DNA of 64,000 bases, from assembly GCF_013141775.1 (NCBI RefSeq), contig NZ_WHOB01000039.1:53403-117402 (forward strand), given 5' to 3'. This DNA is from Paenibacillus phytohabitans (GTDB taxonomy: Bacteria; Bacillota; Bacilli; Paenibacillales; Paenibacillaceae). Positions 9,015-18,115 of the stretch are shown here, one piece after another. The translations under genes were made by a program, and so were the position numbers. The notes beneath the pieces were generated by a model that saw only the letters and a list, made by a program, of their open reading frames with translations, searched no databases and was not told the origin of the DNA. Every line of letters starts with the position of its first letter. Within the stretch, counting starts at the first letter, position 1.

Positions 9015-10721
9015 TTGTTTGGACTGGAACGTGATTTCGTGCAGCAGGATGGGATAACGATGCTGCTCGGTAAGCCAGAGGGATTGGCGGCAGGAGAGCT
9101 TAACATGGTTCAGGCCCGCATGCTGATGAACACCGGTATTCCGCATCATCTGCGGCTGCTTCTTAGAGAGATAGACCTGCAGGTGACACTGGAATATACC
9201 GTATCAAGACGAAAAATGCTGGGGGCTCTGCTCAAAAGTGAGAGGCTGAGCATGCTGGAGTTCTTCGGGCTGCTGCTGCAGATCGCTGCAGGAATGGAGG
9301 AGGGGCGCCTGTATATGCTGCGTGCAGAGCAGTACGCGTTGCATGAAGACTACATCTTCATTGAGGGCCCGTTAAACAGTGGAAAAGTATTCCTTACCTA
9401 CCTTCCACTGCAGCATACAGAATCAGCTGTAAGTCCGGGGGAGTCACTCAGATCGCTGATCATGGTATTTATGGCGGCCATCCATGAGCTGTCCGGCGAC
9501 GGAATGCAGCGGCTGCTGCAATACTGCGGGGAAGAGGCTTTCAGCCCAGCAGGGCTTAAGGAACTATTAGCAGAATTGCTGACAGGGGCAGACCAATACA
9601 GGGCTCCTCCTGAAGCCATGGGGCTGGTTCAGGGGAAGCTGGCAGGAGTATCAATTCGGTCAGCAGACAGAATGGAACAGCCTCCGCTCCGTAATCTGGA
9701 AGAGCCAAAGACGGCTTTCCCGGGGAGAGCAGCCTTCGCGTGGGAGCAAGGAGATAAAGACACAGTACCTCCTGCTCCTGGACAGGCGCCAGATCAGGCT
9801 CCATGGATGGGCGGCGCACCGCGGCTGAAGCGGAAGGATAGGGGAGCAACCGGAGAACAGCTGATGCCTGATATGCCTTTACATACCCGCCAAGCTGCTG
9901 TGGACGGAACATCATCGTATCGGACGTATATTGTACTTGGTGCAGTGCTGTGCGATGCGTTGTTATGGAAGTTACTCTATTTAAATAATCCCTTGACGCT
10001 TTGGCTTGCGGTCTGTGCAGCAGTAACTCTGGGGCTGGCAGTTGTATGCTGGATGGTGTGGAGCGGTAGAATTACCCGGGTCGGATCTGAGGAAGAGGAA
10101 GAATTTTTGGAGGAGGGGACAGAGGACAGGAAGGGTACAGGCCGGAAGCTGAGGAATGAGCTGGAATGGGATTTTGGCAGAAATCCGGTAGCGCCGCTCC
10201 GGCCTTCAGCTCCCACTTACACCCGTTCAGAACAAGCATCATCTGCTGCAATCTCTTATCCAAAGGGGACAATGGCAGGCGGACAGGGTATAGCCCCGGA
10301 GACTGCCGAGGGCCGGATTCATGTGAAAGAAGCGCCTGCTGCAGTAGCTGCCACGGCGCTGCTTATCCGGGAACCGGAACCGGTTAAAGGGGGCGGGCTC
10401 GCATCAAGCGGGCGGGCAGTTCCTTATCTGGAAAGAAGCGAGGCCGATGAGGGCGGAACTCCTGAGAGAATTGAACTGAACCGCCCCAGCTTCATTATTG
10501 GCCGCTCTTCAGAGGTCGCCCAGTATGTAGAGACATCTGAAGGGGCATCGCGGGTGCATGCCGAAATTTCCAGAAGCGCGGGCGGATATATCCTGAAGGA
10601 TCTGGACTCCAGGAACGGTACGCTTCTCGCTGGTGAGGTTATGGTTCCTTATAAAGAGTATTCGTTGACCGAAGGAGCGGTGTTCACGATTGTTAAGGGC
10701 TGTTATACGTTTCACACTTGA
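9015..10721 (+). CDS. DUF6382-FHA domain protein
   Basis: A 568-aa protein. The N-terminal 200 residues match the DUF6382 type seen beside Firmicute tad loci. There is a proline-rich linker, two adjacent hydrophobic segments at about 300-350, a charged low-complexity linker, and a C-terminal forkhead-associated domain (about 478-568). The FHA core is readable: FIIGRSS, then GASRVHAEIS, then LKDLDSRNGTLLAG. FHA domains bind phosphothreonine, so the protein may connect pilus assembly to a Ser/Thr kinase; that is inference. TTG start with AGGAGGTGAAG upstream. The last 10 bases overlap the convergent epimerase gene. Confidence 0.8.
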   Translation: MFGLERDFVQQDGITMLLGKPEGLAAGELNMVQARMLMNTGIPHHLRLLLREIDLQVTLEYTVSRRKMLGALLKSERLSMLEFFGLLLQIAAGMEEGRLYMLRAEQYALHEDYIFIEGPLNSGKVFLTYLPLQHTESAVSPGESLRSLIMVFMAAIHELSGDGMQRLLQYCGEEAFSPAGLKELLAELLTGADQYRAPPEAMGLVQGKLAGVSIRSADRMEQPPLRNLEEPKTAFPGRAAFAWEQGDKDTVPPAPGQAPDQAPWMGGAPRLKRKDRGATGEQLMPDMPLHTRQAAVDGTSSYRTYIVLGAVLCDALLWKLLYLNNPLTLWLAVCAAVTLGLAVVCWMVWSGRITRVGSEEEEEFLEEGTEDRKGTGRKLRNELEWDFGRNPVAPLRPSAPTYTRSEQASSAAISYPKGTMAGGQGIAPETAEGRIHVKEAPAAVAATALLIREPEPVKGGGLASSGRAVPYLERSEADEGGTPERIELNRPSFIIGRSSEVAQYVETSEGASRVHAEISRSAGGYILKDLDSRNGTLLAGEVMVPYKEYSLTEGAVFTIVKGCYTFHT

Positions 10722-11617
10722 GATTTCAGCTGTTCAAGCGCCGGCTGCAGGGTTGGATAGGTGAACGTGAAGCCGTTATTCACTGCTTTGGAAGGAAGTA
10801 CACGCTGTCCCTCAAGCAGAATTTCCGACAGCTCACCTACGGCAGCCTTCAACAGAAATGCCGGGACGGGGAACCAATGCGGACGATGATAGACTTTGCC
10901 GATCATGCTTCCGAATTGTTCGTTCGTAACCGGCTGCGGTGCAGTGGCATTGACAGGACCCTCGATCTCAGGATGAAGAATGCAGAATTCGATTAGCCGG
11001 ACGATATCCGTCAGGTGAATCCAGGACAGCCACTGCTTGCCGCTGCCGATTCTGCCACCGAAGCCAAGGGAATAAGGCAGCTTCATTTTGGGAAAAGCGC
11101 CGCTCTCATTGCCCAGCACAACGCCTGTGCGCAGTTTGACCAGCCGGCAGCCGGAATAGGCTTCATCGGCAGCCTCTTCCCAGGTCTTGACGACTTCTGA
11201 AGGGAAGTCTACAACGCGGGTTGGAGAAGATTCATTATAGGTATCCTGCCGTGAAGTCCCGTAAATGGCGACAGCAGAGGACTGGACGACTACCTGGGGC
11301 TTATGCTGCAGCGACCGCAGCAGCTTCCCTGCTGCGGTAACGGTTTCCAGTCGCGATTTCATAATCGCCTGCTTACCGCTTTGAGTCCAGCGCTGGCTAA
11401 GGGAAGCTCCTGCAAGATTAACCAGTACATCTGCGCCTTCGGCAGCTTCTGGATTTGATTTCAGACTGTCCCAGGTAAGATAGCTCAGACCCGGATGAGA
11501 TCGTGGGTTCGCCGGAAGCTTGCGGCCGACACTGATGAGCTGATGCCCGCTTTGCAGCCAATGTTCGGTTAGTTCGCTGCCGATGAAGCCGCTGCCTCCG
11601 CAAATGATATATTTCAT
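10712..11617 (-). CDS. TIGR01777-family epimerase (SDR)
   Basis: A 301-aa extended short-chain dehydrogenase-like protein. The NAD(P)-binding motif GGSGFIGSEL is at residues 8-17, and DVLVNLAGASLSQRW around 62-78 is typical of the family. GKQWLSWIHLTDIVRLI (about 192-208) and a C-terminal domain with RPHWFPVPAFLLKAAVGELSEILL are also family hallmarks. The substrate of this family is unknown in bacteria (B. subtilis YfhF is a relative). ATG start with AGGAGC upstream on the minus strand. It converges on the FHA gene with a 10-bp overlap. Confidence 0.88.
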   Translation of the reverse strand: MKYIICGGSGFIGSELTEHWLQSGHQLISVGRKLPANPRSHPGLSYLTWDSLKSNPEAAEGADVLVNLAGASLSQRWTQSGKQAIMKSRLETVTAAGKLLRSLQHKPQVVVQSSAVAIYGTSRQDTYNESSPTRVVDFPSEVVKTWEEAADEAYSGCRLVKLRTGVVLGNESGAFPKMKLPYSLGFGGRIGSGKQWLSWIHLTDIVRLIEFCILHPEIEGPVNATAPQPVTNEQFGSMIGKVYHRPHWFPVPAFLLKAAVGELSEILLEGQRVLPSKAVNNGFTFTYPTLQPALEQLKSQV

Positions 11618-11667
11618 AGGGGTGCTCCTGTTCTGGACGCCTGACCATGGCGTGACCTGATTAGCAG

Positions 11668-12132
11668 TTATTTGACTAAATGTTTATAAGGTGTGTAGTC
11701 GATGCCGTTCTTTTCCAGGAAGGTAACCAGAAAGCGGTTGTCGCGCCGTGGTGTGGCTATAATATAGCCTTTGATGCAGTGCTCGCGGGTTACCTCCGGA
11801 GCGTTGCTCTCCACAGCAATTCTGCCGATCTCAGCAGCAATGGAATGTTTGGCGATGTCGCGGAAGGGGCCGGGTACCGGCTGAACCAGCTGGTCCAGAA
11901 AAGCCTTCATCTCGTCGCTCCATAGTGGACGGCTGCGTTCTACCCAGTAATTCTGCCAGTCCAGCTTGGACTTGCCGTCAGCCTTGGGCAGTACCTTCAG
12001 AAATTTGCGGAACATAAAATAGCCGCCGATGCACATACAGCCCAGCAGTAAAAAGGTCCAAAATGCGATGGAATTCATAAACCAATTGCTCGGAGCTGCA
12101 GATAACAAGCTTGAGGGTGAATGAAAATGCAT
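11668..12132 (-). CDS. DUF2621-type membrane-anchored protein
   Basis: A 154-aa protein with one N-terminal membrane segment (about 18-40, FWTFLLLGCMCIGGYFMF) and a cytoplasmic domain with many charged residues and a conserved-looking C-terminus (IATPRRDNRFLVTFLEKNGIDYTPYKHLVK region). It resembles the Bacillales family DUF2621 (YneK-like) of unknown function; I recall this by pattern. An upstream ATG would add 16 residues, but AAAGGCGGTG lies five bases before the internal ATG chosen here. A perfect 7-4-7 palindrome sits just upstream. Confidence 0.65.
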   Translation of the reverse strand: MHFHSPSSLLSAAPSNWFMNSIAFWTFLLLGCMCIGGYFMFRKFLKVLPKADGKSKLDWQNYWVERSRPLWSDEMKAFLDQLVQPVPGPFRDIAKHSIAAEIGRIAVESNAPEVTREHCIKGYIIATPRRDNRFLVTFLEKNGIDYTPYKHLVK

Positions 12133-12146
12133 GTATACACCGCCTT

Positions 12147-12164
12147 TGACAATGATGATTGTCA
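12147..12164. promoter_or_regulatory. 7-4-7 inverted repeat upstream of the DUF2621 gene
   Basis: TGACAAT-GATG-ATTGTCA is a perfect inverted repeat lying 15 bases before the chosen start of the minus-strand gene. Its half sites resemble those of Fur-family operators (GATAAT type) but the spacing is not standard, so the regulator is not identified. Confidence 0.3.
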
Positions 12165-12303
12165 CTTTCCTTTTACTCATCTAAAGTATAGCGTATTTCC
12201 AAAGTTTTGCGAAGCGGAAGCGGGCTTACGGGGCTTGCCTAGATTTATTTTCCCGATCACGGTAGAATAAGGGTTAATTCGTGAAGGAAAGAGGGAAATA
12301 GGC

Positions 12304-13431
12304 ATGCTGAAAATAGGTTCACATGTGTCCTGCGCGGACAAGGGTCTCCTGAGCGCGGCCAATGAAGCAAATGAGTACGGATCCACCTCGTTTATGATAT
12401 ATACGGGAGCGCCGCAGAATACGCGCCGTAAGCCGATTGAATCGATGTTCCCTGAGGAAGGGAAGCTGGCTATGGCGCAGAATGGCGTCGAAGAGATTGT
12501 GGTTCATGCCCCATACATTATTAACCTGGGCTCCTACAAGGAAAGCACCTACCAGCTGGCAGTTGATTTCCTGCAGGAGGAGATCCGCCGTACCCATGCG
12601 CTCGGTGTTAAGCATATCGTCCTGCATCCGGGTGCATTCACTGACAAGGATGCCGAATACGGCATTCAGCGTATTGCTGACGGACTAAACGAAGTGCTGG
12701 GCGGTACGAATGAGACGGAAGTGCATATTGCTCTGGAAACAATGGCCGGCAAGGGAACAGAGGTCGGACGCAGCTTCGAGGAGATTGCTTCCATTATCGA
12801 TAAGGTCGAACATAATGAGCGGTTGTCTATTTGTCTCGACACCTGTCACATTCATGATGCCGGATACGATATTGTGGGCGATCTGGATGGCGTGCTGAAG
12901 AAATTCGACGATACCATCGGCCTGGAACGGCTCGGCGTTATCCACATTAATGACAGCAAGAATCCGCGGGGAGCGGGCAAAGACCGTCATACTCCGATCG
13001 GCTCGGGCTATATTGGTTTTGAGACGATCAACAATGTCGTACATCATGAAGCACTGGCAGGTCTGCCGTTCATTCTGGAGACCCCGTGGATTGGCAAGGA
13101 TGCCAAGAAGCTTCGTCCAATGTATGAAGTGGAAATTGCTCTGCTGCGCGGGAATGTGGCTGAACGTTTCGGAGCGGAGTTCCTGCAGGAGCTGGAAGAG
13201 CTGCATGCTTTTTTTGCCAAACAGGAGCTGGACTCCCGCCGCTATGTGCTTGATGTATGGGAATTGCTGAAGAATGATGCCAAAGCCAAAAAAGCCGATC
13301 CCCGTGAACCGCTGGAACGTCTCTATGATCAAGTAATTTCCGCCGGATTATTCCCTCAGCTTAGTGAGGAAGCCGTCAACCAGCGGCTGATCGCCTGGCT
13401 GGCAGGCAAGCAGCTGCTCGTGAACGCTTAA
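12304..13431 (+). CDS. nfo: Endonuclease IV (deoxyribonuclease IV) with long C-terminal extension
   Basis: An AP endonuclease of base-excision repair with a TIM-barrel fold and three zinc ions. Metal-ligand motifs appear in order: [57 protein letters not shown]...RHTPIGSG, and FILETP. The catalytic barrel ends near residue 285. The protein then continues for about 90 residues (helical, charged), so at 375 aa it is longer than the usual 280-300. The extension has no motif I recognise. ATG start behind GGAAAGAGGGAAA. It stands apart from its neighbours and is followed by purU. Confidence 0.93.
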   Translation: MLKIGSHVSCADKGLLSAANEANEYGSTSFMIYTGAPQNTRRKPIESMFPEEGKLAMAQNGVEEIVVHAPYIINLGSYKESTYQLAVDFLQEEIRRTHALGVKHIVLHPGAFTDKDAEYGIQRIADGLNEVLGGTNETEVHIALETMAGKGTEVGRSFEEIASIIDKVEHNERLSICLDTCHIHDAGYDIVGDLDGVLKKFDDTIGLERLGVIHINDSKNPRGAGKDRHTPIGSGYIGFETINNVVHHEALAGLPFILETPWIGKDAKKLRPMYEVEIALLRGNVAERFGAEFLQELEELHAFFAKQELDSRRYVLDVWELLKNDAKAKKADPREPLERLYDQVISAGLFPQLSEEAVNQRLIAWLAGKQLLVNA

Positions 13432-13477
13432 TCCAACAAAAGATTGCGCAAGCAGATGAGAGGATGGACGGAGAAAT

Positions 13478-14374
13478 ATGGAGTTACATGTGAAAAGAGA
13501 TCATTCATCAGGCGGACAATATCCGGACCGGGCGCGTATGCTCATTTCCTGTCCTGACGGGCCGGGAATCGTAGCGGCGGTGTCGCATTTCTTGTACCAG
13601 CATGGTGCGAACATTGTGCAGTCGGATCAATATACGATGGACCCGGACGGCGGAATGTTTTTTATGAGAGTGGAGTTTGACCTGCCTAAGCTGGATGAAC
13701 GGCTGGAAGAGGTGCGGACGATCTTTGGCGGCGTTGCCGAGCGCTTCAAGATGAACTGGCAGATCTTCAATGTAAGCCACAAGAAGCGGCTGGCGATCTT
13801 TGTATCCAAAGAGGATCACTGTCTGGTGGAGCTGCTCTGGCAGTGGCAGGCCGGTGATCTGGATGCGGATATTGCACTTGTGGTCAGCAACCATACGGAC
13901 ATGCAGGCTTATGTTGAATCCTTCGGCATTCCTTTCCATCATATTCCGGTTACAGCGGATACGAAGGAAGCCGCAGAGAAACGTCAGCTTGAGGTGATCG
14001 GTGATGATATCGATGTGATCATTCTGGCCCGGTATATGCAGATTATCTCCCCTTCGTTCATCGAGCATTACCGGCACCGGATTATCAATATCCACCATTC
14101 GTTCCTGCCGGCATTCGTCGGCGGCAAGCCGTACGCCCAGGCGTATCAGCGCGGGGTCAAGATTATCGGCGCTACTGCCCACTATGTGACAGAAGAGCTG
14201 GACGGCGGTCCGATTATCGAGCAGGATGTGCAGCGGGTCAGCCACAGCGATGATGTGAACGAGCTTAAGCGCATCGGACGCACCATTGAACGGGTAGTTC
14301 TGGCCCGTGCGGTGAAATGGCATATTGAGGACAGAATCCTCGTGCATCATAATAAAACAGTAGTTTTTAATTAA
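13478..14374 (+). CDS. purU: Formyltetrahydrofolate deformylase
   Basis: A 298-aa enzyme that hydrolyses 10-formyl-THF to formate and THF, balancing the one-carbon pool for purine synthesis. An N-terminal ACT domain (about 20-100, starting SCPDGPGIVAAVSHF) is followed by a formyltransferase domain. The active-site stretch IINIHHSFLPAFVGGKPYAQ (about 203-222) and the later EELDGGPIIEQD segment hold the His and Asp residues expected in the family. ATG start with GAGGATGGACGGAG upstream. A structured element that may act as terminator lies downstream at 14410-14477. Confidence 0.93.
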   Translation: MELHVKRDHSSGGQYPDRARMLISCPDGPGIVAAVSHFLYQHGANIVQSDQYTMDPDGGMFFMRVEFDLPKLDERLEEVRTIFGGVAERFKMNWQIFNVSHKKRLAIFVSKEDHCLVELLWQWQAGDLDADIALVVSNHTDMQAYVESFGIPFHHIPVTADTKEAAEKRQLEVIGDDIDVIILARYMQIISPSFIEHYRHRIINIHHSFLPAFVGGKPYAQAYQRGVKIIGATAHYVTEELDGGPIIEQDVQRVSHSDDVNELKRIGRTIERVVLARAVKWHIEDRILVHHNKTVVFN

Positions 14375-14409
14375 GCAGCGAAGCATTCCAGTTAACCATT
14401 ACAACCACT

Positions 14410-14477
14410 CCGGTAAAGGTCAGGAATCACACGGAACACGGATGTTCCTAACATCCTTCCGGCCTGATTTTTACCGG
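14410..14477 (+). other. Nested 68-nt stem structure downstream of purU
   Basis: Arms pair in nested order: CCGGTAAA with TTTACCGG, TCAGG with CCTGA, CGGAA with TTCCG, and GGATGTT with AACATCC around a CCT loop. No long T-tract follows directly, so it may be a processed RNA end or a weak terminator of purU rather than a classic one. Confidence 0.5.
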
Positions 14478-14563
14478 AAACATCTTCAGCCGGGAGCTTC
14501 TCCCGCAGCCTCAAGCTATACAACAACCTCACAGTAATAATCTAATACACTTCTCACCACTAC

Positions 14564-14609
14564 AGGTAAAAAAGCATTTTACCGGCATTTTGGATCTTAA
14601 TCCAAAATG
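14564..14609 (+). promoter_or_regulatory. Two adjacent hairpins in the leader of tad locus 2
   Basis: GGTAAAA pairs with TTTTACC around a five-base loop, and directly after it CATTTTGGAT pairs perfectly with ATCCAAAATG (14586-14609) around CTTA. The second is followed by TATTTTG, so it could end transcription or act as an attenuator in front of the cpaB-like gene, which starts 44 bases later. Confidence 0.45.
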
Positions 14610-14653
14610 TATTTTGTTATGTGCATATTTCACATTCAAAGGGGGTAAAGGGC

Positions 14654-15433
14654 TTGTCATCGCAACGCGGACATTTATTAAAACGCAATTACATCTTTGC
14701 CTTTCTCATCCTGACCACCGGCTTCGGCGGATTGCTTGGCTATGATCTCTATTTCAAACCCTATGTACTCTCTCAGACCGTCGTCAAAATCAAGGTGGAT
14801 GGCGGAGGCTTTTTACCGAAAAATTATGAGCTGAAGCCCAGAGATCTCTATCTGGATTCCGTGCAGACCAAAGACATTCCGGCTGGTGTCATCCGAAGCC
14901 TGGATCAGGTGGAACAGAAGATTACGAATGTGAATCTGACGGATGGCAGTATTCTGACCGAATCACTGATTGATATGAGCAATCTGGAGCCGCAGCAGGA
15001 TGAGGGGATATTCCCTATACCCAAAGAGGCGATCTATGCCATTAATGGTTCTCTCCGCAGCAGAGATAAGGTGGATATTTATCTGGTAGAAGGGGATTCG
15101 CCGGTTAAGGACCGGACAGGCTATAGCCCGGCAGCCGAGGCAGCAGAAGCTTCCGCAGGAATGAAGGTTTCAGGACCGGCATCTGCGGTGGATGAGGAAA
15201 TTCAGCCGGCGCTTCCCGGTCGCAAAGTATTTCTCAGCGGAGTAACCGTGAATTATGTGCGTACCGAAGACAACAATGATGTGCTGGATTCGGAGAATGG
15301 CAACAACAATAACCGCTTCACCTCGACCGGGAAAGTAGCTACGCCGGAGCTGAAGCTGAAGAAGAGTGACGGGGAGCTGCTGGGGGCATTTTTGGAACAG
15401 GGCAAGAAGCTGTGGATCGTAAGAGTGGAGTAG
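14654..15433 (+). CDS. CpaB/SAF-domain pilus assembly protein (locus 2)
   Basis: About 259 aa: a basic N-terminus, one membrane anchor (about 14-32), then a SAF-like domain whose strands include KPRDLYLDSVQTKDIPAGVI and DGSILTESLI, and a second region with IPKEAIYAINGSLRSRDKVDIYLVE as in CpaB/RcpC. CpaB proteins are periplasmic or wall-zone parts of the Tad apparatus. The TTG at 14654 is preferred over the GTG at 14621 because AAAGGGGGTAAAG lies just before it. First gene of the second tad-like operon. Confidence 0.75.
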   Translation: MSSQRGHLLKRNYIFAFLILTTGFGGLLGYDLYFKPYVLSQTVVKIKVDGGGFLPKNYELKPRDLYLDSVQTKDIPAGVIRSLDQVEQKITNVNLTDGSILTESLIDMSNLEPQQDEGIFPIPKEAIYAINGSLRSRDKVDIYLVEGDSPVKDRTGYSPAAEAAEASAGMKVSGPASAVDEEIQPALPGRKVFLSGVTVNYVRTEDNNDVLDSENGNNNNRFTSTGKVATPELKLKKSDGELLGAFLEQGKKLWIVRVE

Positions 15434-15464
15434 GAGAGTAGAGCAGAAGGGAGGAAGGACGAGC

Positions 15465-16529
15465 TTGAAAATATTCAGTCTGGGTATGGATCAGCTGACC
15501 ATTAATGAAATAAAGCTTGCCGGATTTACGGTCATTGCCCAAAGCGTGCTGCCTGAACCGGCGCAAGCCGGAGGACATTTGCTGATGGTGACAAGCGAGC
15601 AGGTACCGGTATCCGGACTCAGCGGGCTGCGCCGGAGTTATCCGGATTCCAACATTTTATATGTATATCTGCAAAAAGGAGTGAGGGGGTATCAGGCTAT
15701 TCATATGCAATGTGAGAGCCTGGGAATCTTCTTCATGCCTCCGCGTTCGACCTCATCAGCAATCATCGATAAGCTGCGCTACATGCTGGAGGATGAACAG
15801 GCAGAGCGGGGAAATCTGATCGGATTCTTCGGGTCCGGGCCGGGCATTGGCTGTACAAGTGCAGCTAAGCTATTCGCCAGACGGATTGCGGCTTCGGGGC
15901 TGCGGGTGATCGTGCTGGGTCTTGATCTGTACGATCCGGGTTATGACCGTAAGACAGCAGTCAGTCTGGACAGGCTGCGGCCGCGGATTACCGGCAAAAT
16001 GCTTCACGATGAGGACTTTGCCGGGTTTGTGAAGCAGGAAGGATATTCGTATCTGCCGGGCAACTTCGATTATTTAAGCGCTCAGGACTATCAGGAGGAG
16101 GAGATCGAGTATTTACTGGCCAGAGCAAGTGACAATGCCGATGTAGTGGTGGCTGATTTCGGGTCCATTCCGGAAAGTGCCGCCTGGTATGTGGGTATGC
16201 AGAAATCAGTGCTGCGGATGATTGTAACGCATCCCCGTCATGAATACAGGCTGCAGCCTCTGATGGAGTTGGCCGGGCATATGGATCTGCATCCGCAGGA
16301 TTTCCAGTGGATCATTAACCGCAGCAATGTAGAGGAGCTGACCTCTTCCAAGAATCTGGCGCTGCGTTTTGGCAGTGAGATCCTGCTGGAGCTTCCGTAT
16401 TACCAGCCTTTCCTGGAGAGCCTGCCGCTCGGCAAAAAAGAACTTCAGCATGTAGACGATAAGGTTCACGCGCTGCTGGTCTCGCTGGGTCTGGCCTTGG
16501 AAGTCCGAAAGAAGGGAATATTTCAATGA
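15465..16529 (+). CDS. TadZ-like protein with degenerate P-loop (locus 2)
   Basis: A 354-aa protein in the position of TadZ/CpaE. Residues 1-100 resemble the receiver-like N-domain of TadZ. The ATPase-like domain starts at about 117 (NLIGFFGSGPGIGCTSAAKLFARR). The P-loop reads GSGPGIGCTS at 123-132: the invariant lysine is replaced by cysteine, so ATP binding or hydrolysis is doubtful. Later pieces (VIVLGLDLYDPG, DVVVADFGSIPES) match the ParA/MinD core. TTG start behind GGGAGGAAGGA. The stop overlaps the CpaF-like start as ATGA. It probably works as a scaffold or localiser, not as an ATPase. Confidence 0.75.
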   Translation: MKIFSLGMDQLTINEIKLAGFTVIAQSVLPEPAQAGGHLLMVTSEQVPVSGLSGLRRSYPDSNILYVYLQKGVRGYQAIHMQCESLGIFFMPPRSTSSAIIDKLRYMLEDEQAERGNLIGFFGSGPGIGCTSAAKLFARRIAASGLRVIVLGLDLYDPGYDRKTAVSLDRLRPRITGKMLHDEDFAGFVKQEGYSYLPGNFDYLSAQDYQEEEIEYLLARASDNADVVVADFGSIPESAAWYVGMQKSVLRMIVTHPRHEYRLQPLMELAGHMDLHPQDFQWIINRSNVEELTSSKNLALRFGSEILLELPYYQPFLESLPLGKKELQHVDDKVHALLVSLGLALEVRKKGIFQ

Positions 16530-18112
16530 TTGAATATCCGGATGAAGCTTGGCCGCTGAAGCAGGGGCGAATTCCATCAAGATGGACTCCGCTAGACCCT
16601 GAGCATGGAAGGCGGCAGGAAGAGGAGGACGGGAGCGGACTGGCACTGTCTGGATTAGCGAAGGAGACAGAGGACATACGGCTTTTCTCACTGAAGCAGA
16701 GCGTGCTCCGTACCAGCAAACCTGGCAAGGAAGACTTCTACGGCTTTCTGCAAAAAATGAAAAGTGAAATGAACGCCGGACTGGAGCGTGAGGATGACAG
16801 CTATTTCGAGCTAAATGCCAAGGCGTTGATTGGTGATCTGCAGGCAGTCAGCTTTTTCATGAACGAGATCGAGAAATATTTGCGCCGTACCCCGTTTACG
16901 GGCAAGGTGCCGGAGGCTTACCGTACAGCTGCTGAAGCGCTGTTTCATGAATGGAAAGGGTTCGGACCCGCGTACCGCTGGTTTACGGACCGGGCTTATA
17001 GTGAATCAACCGGTCTGCAGATGATCGGACGGCAAATTTTCTATAACCACCAGGGCAGGTTTGTAGCTTATCCGTATGAGATGCCTTCGCTGGATCGTGT
17101 AGAGCAGCTCAAGCGATCCCTTTTGAAAAGCGATCCCAACAAAAAGCTGAACAAGGATAACCCTTCGGTGGAATTCAAAATGGATGATCCCCTCTGGCCA
17201 GGGCGGTTCATCCGGTTAGCCATCTGGGTGTCGCCGCGGGTCTGGGAAGGCTTCACCACCATATCGCTGCGCCGCCAGGTCGTCGAATTCCTGGATCTGG
17301 ATGATCAGGCTGGCACAGAATGCATCCCTGCGGAGGCGATTGAACTGATCCGTGCGCTTACGGGTACGTTTCGAAATACGATTATCGCGGGTGCCGTAGG
17401 CTCGGGCAAAACCACTTTTGCCAATACAATTGTCGGTGAGCAGCTGCTCGGGTCCTCCTCCTGCATGGGAGTGGTGATGATTGAGAAGCATCCGGAGTCA
17501 ATTCTGCCTTATCAGATCAAGGGCCACCGGATCATTCCAATCCAGGCATCCAATGAGGAGCTGATGGAGGTCGGCGTGGAATCGCTGCGGCATGACCCGA
17601 ACATTCTCTATATGACGGAGATGCGTTATAACGAATGGGAATTCTATCTGTGGAGCGGCGAGAAGGGCTATGACGGCATTACCGGAACCTTTCATACGGT
17701 GGATTCGGAGGATATTCCTTACCAGGGTGCATTTGCCGTATCTACACGGATTGGCGGCAGCCTGAAGGGGCATTTAATCTCAGCGCTGAAATCCTGTGAG
17801 CTGGTATTTATTCTGGAAAGTGTGCCCGATGGGAAGAAGCGGCTCGCGCGGATCTCCGAGGTTTTTTATGAGGAAGCCAGCAACTCAGTATTCGCTAATG
17901 ATCTGATGCGCTGGGAGCCGGAGCAGTCGGCCTGGAGCTACAATGACAAGCTGACGCCGGGACTGATGCTGAAGATGAAGAAAAAGAATGCACGGGCCAC
18001 GCGGATTATGCTGCAGGAGCTTGGACATCTCGCTGCTCAGAAACCAATGGTGGACCCGCTGAAGGAAAGCTTGAAATCCAGGATTGTTTTGAACGAATTA
18101 GGGAGGGGGTAG
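16526..18112 (+). CDS. CpaF/TadA family secretion ATPase of locus 2
   Basis: A 528-aa ATPase, about 100 residues longer than its counterpart at 1176, the extra being N-terminal and charged. Walker A GAVGSGKT lies at about 289-296, an Asp box region near GVVMIEKHPES (about 315-324), Walker B at ILYMTEMRYNEW (about 360-371) and the His box at GYDGITGTFHTVD (about 381-393). The motifs are complete, so this machine has a working motor even though its TadZ-like partner appears dead. It is coupled to genes on both sides and is clearly diverged from the locus 1 protein, which points to a different substrate. Confidence 0.9.
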   Translation: MIEYPDEAWPLKQGRIPSRWTPLDPEHGRRQEEEDGSGLALSGLAKETEDIRLFSLKQSVLRTSKPGKEDFYGFLQKMKSEMNAGLEREDDSYFELNAKALIGDLQAVSFFMNEIEKYLRRTPFTGKVPEAYRTAAEALFHEWKGFGPAYRWFTDRAYSESTGLQMIGRQIFYNHQGRFVAYPYEMPSLDRVEQLKRSLLKSDPNKKLNKDNPSVEFKMDDPLWPGRFIRLAIWVSPRVWEGFTTISLRRQVVEFLDLDDQAGTECIPAEAIELIRALTGTFRNTIIAGAVGSGKTTFANTIVGEQLLGSSSCMGVVMIEKHPESILPYQIKGHRIIPIQASNEELMEVGVESLRHDPNILYMTEMRYNEWEFYLWSGEKGYDGITGTFHTVDSEDIPYQGAFAVSTRIGGSLKGHLISALKSCELVFILESVPDGKKRLARISEVFYEEASNSVFANDLMRWEPEQSAWSYNDKLTPGLMLKMKKKNARATRIMLQELGHLAAQKPMVDPLKESLKSRIVLNELGRG

Positions 18113-18115
18113 CCT

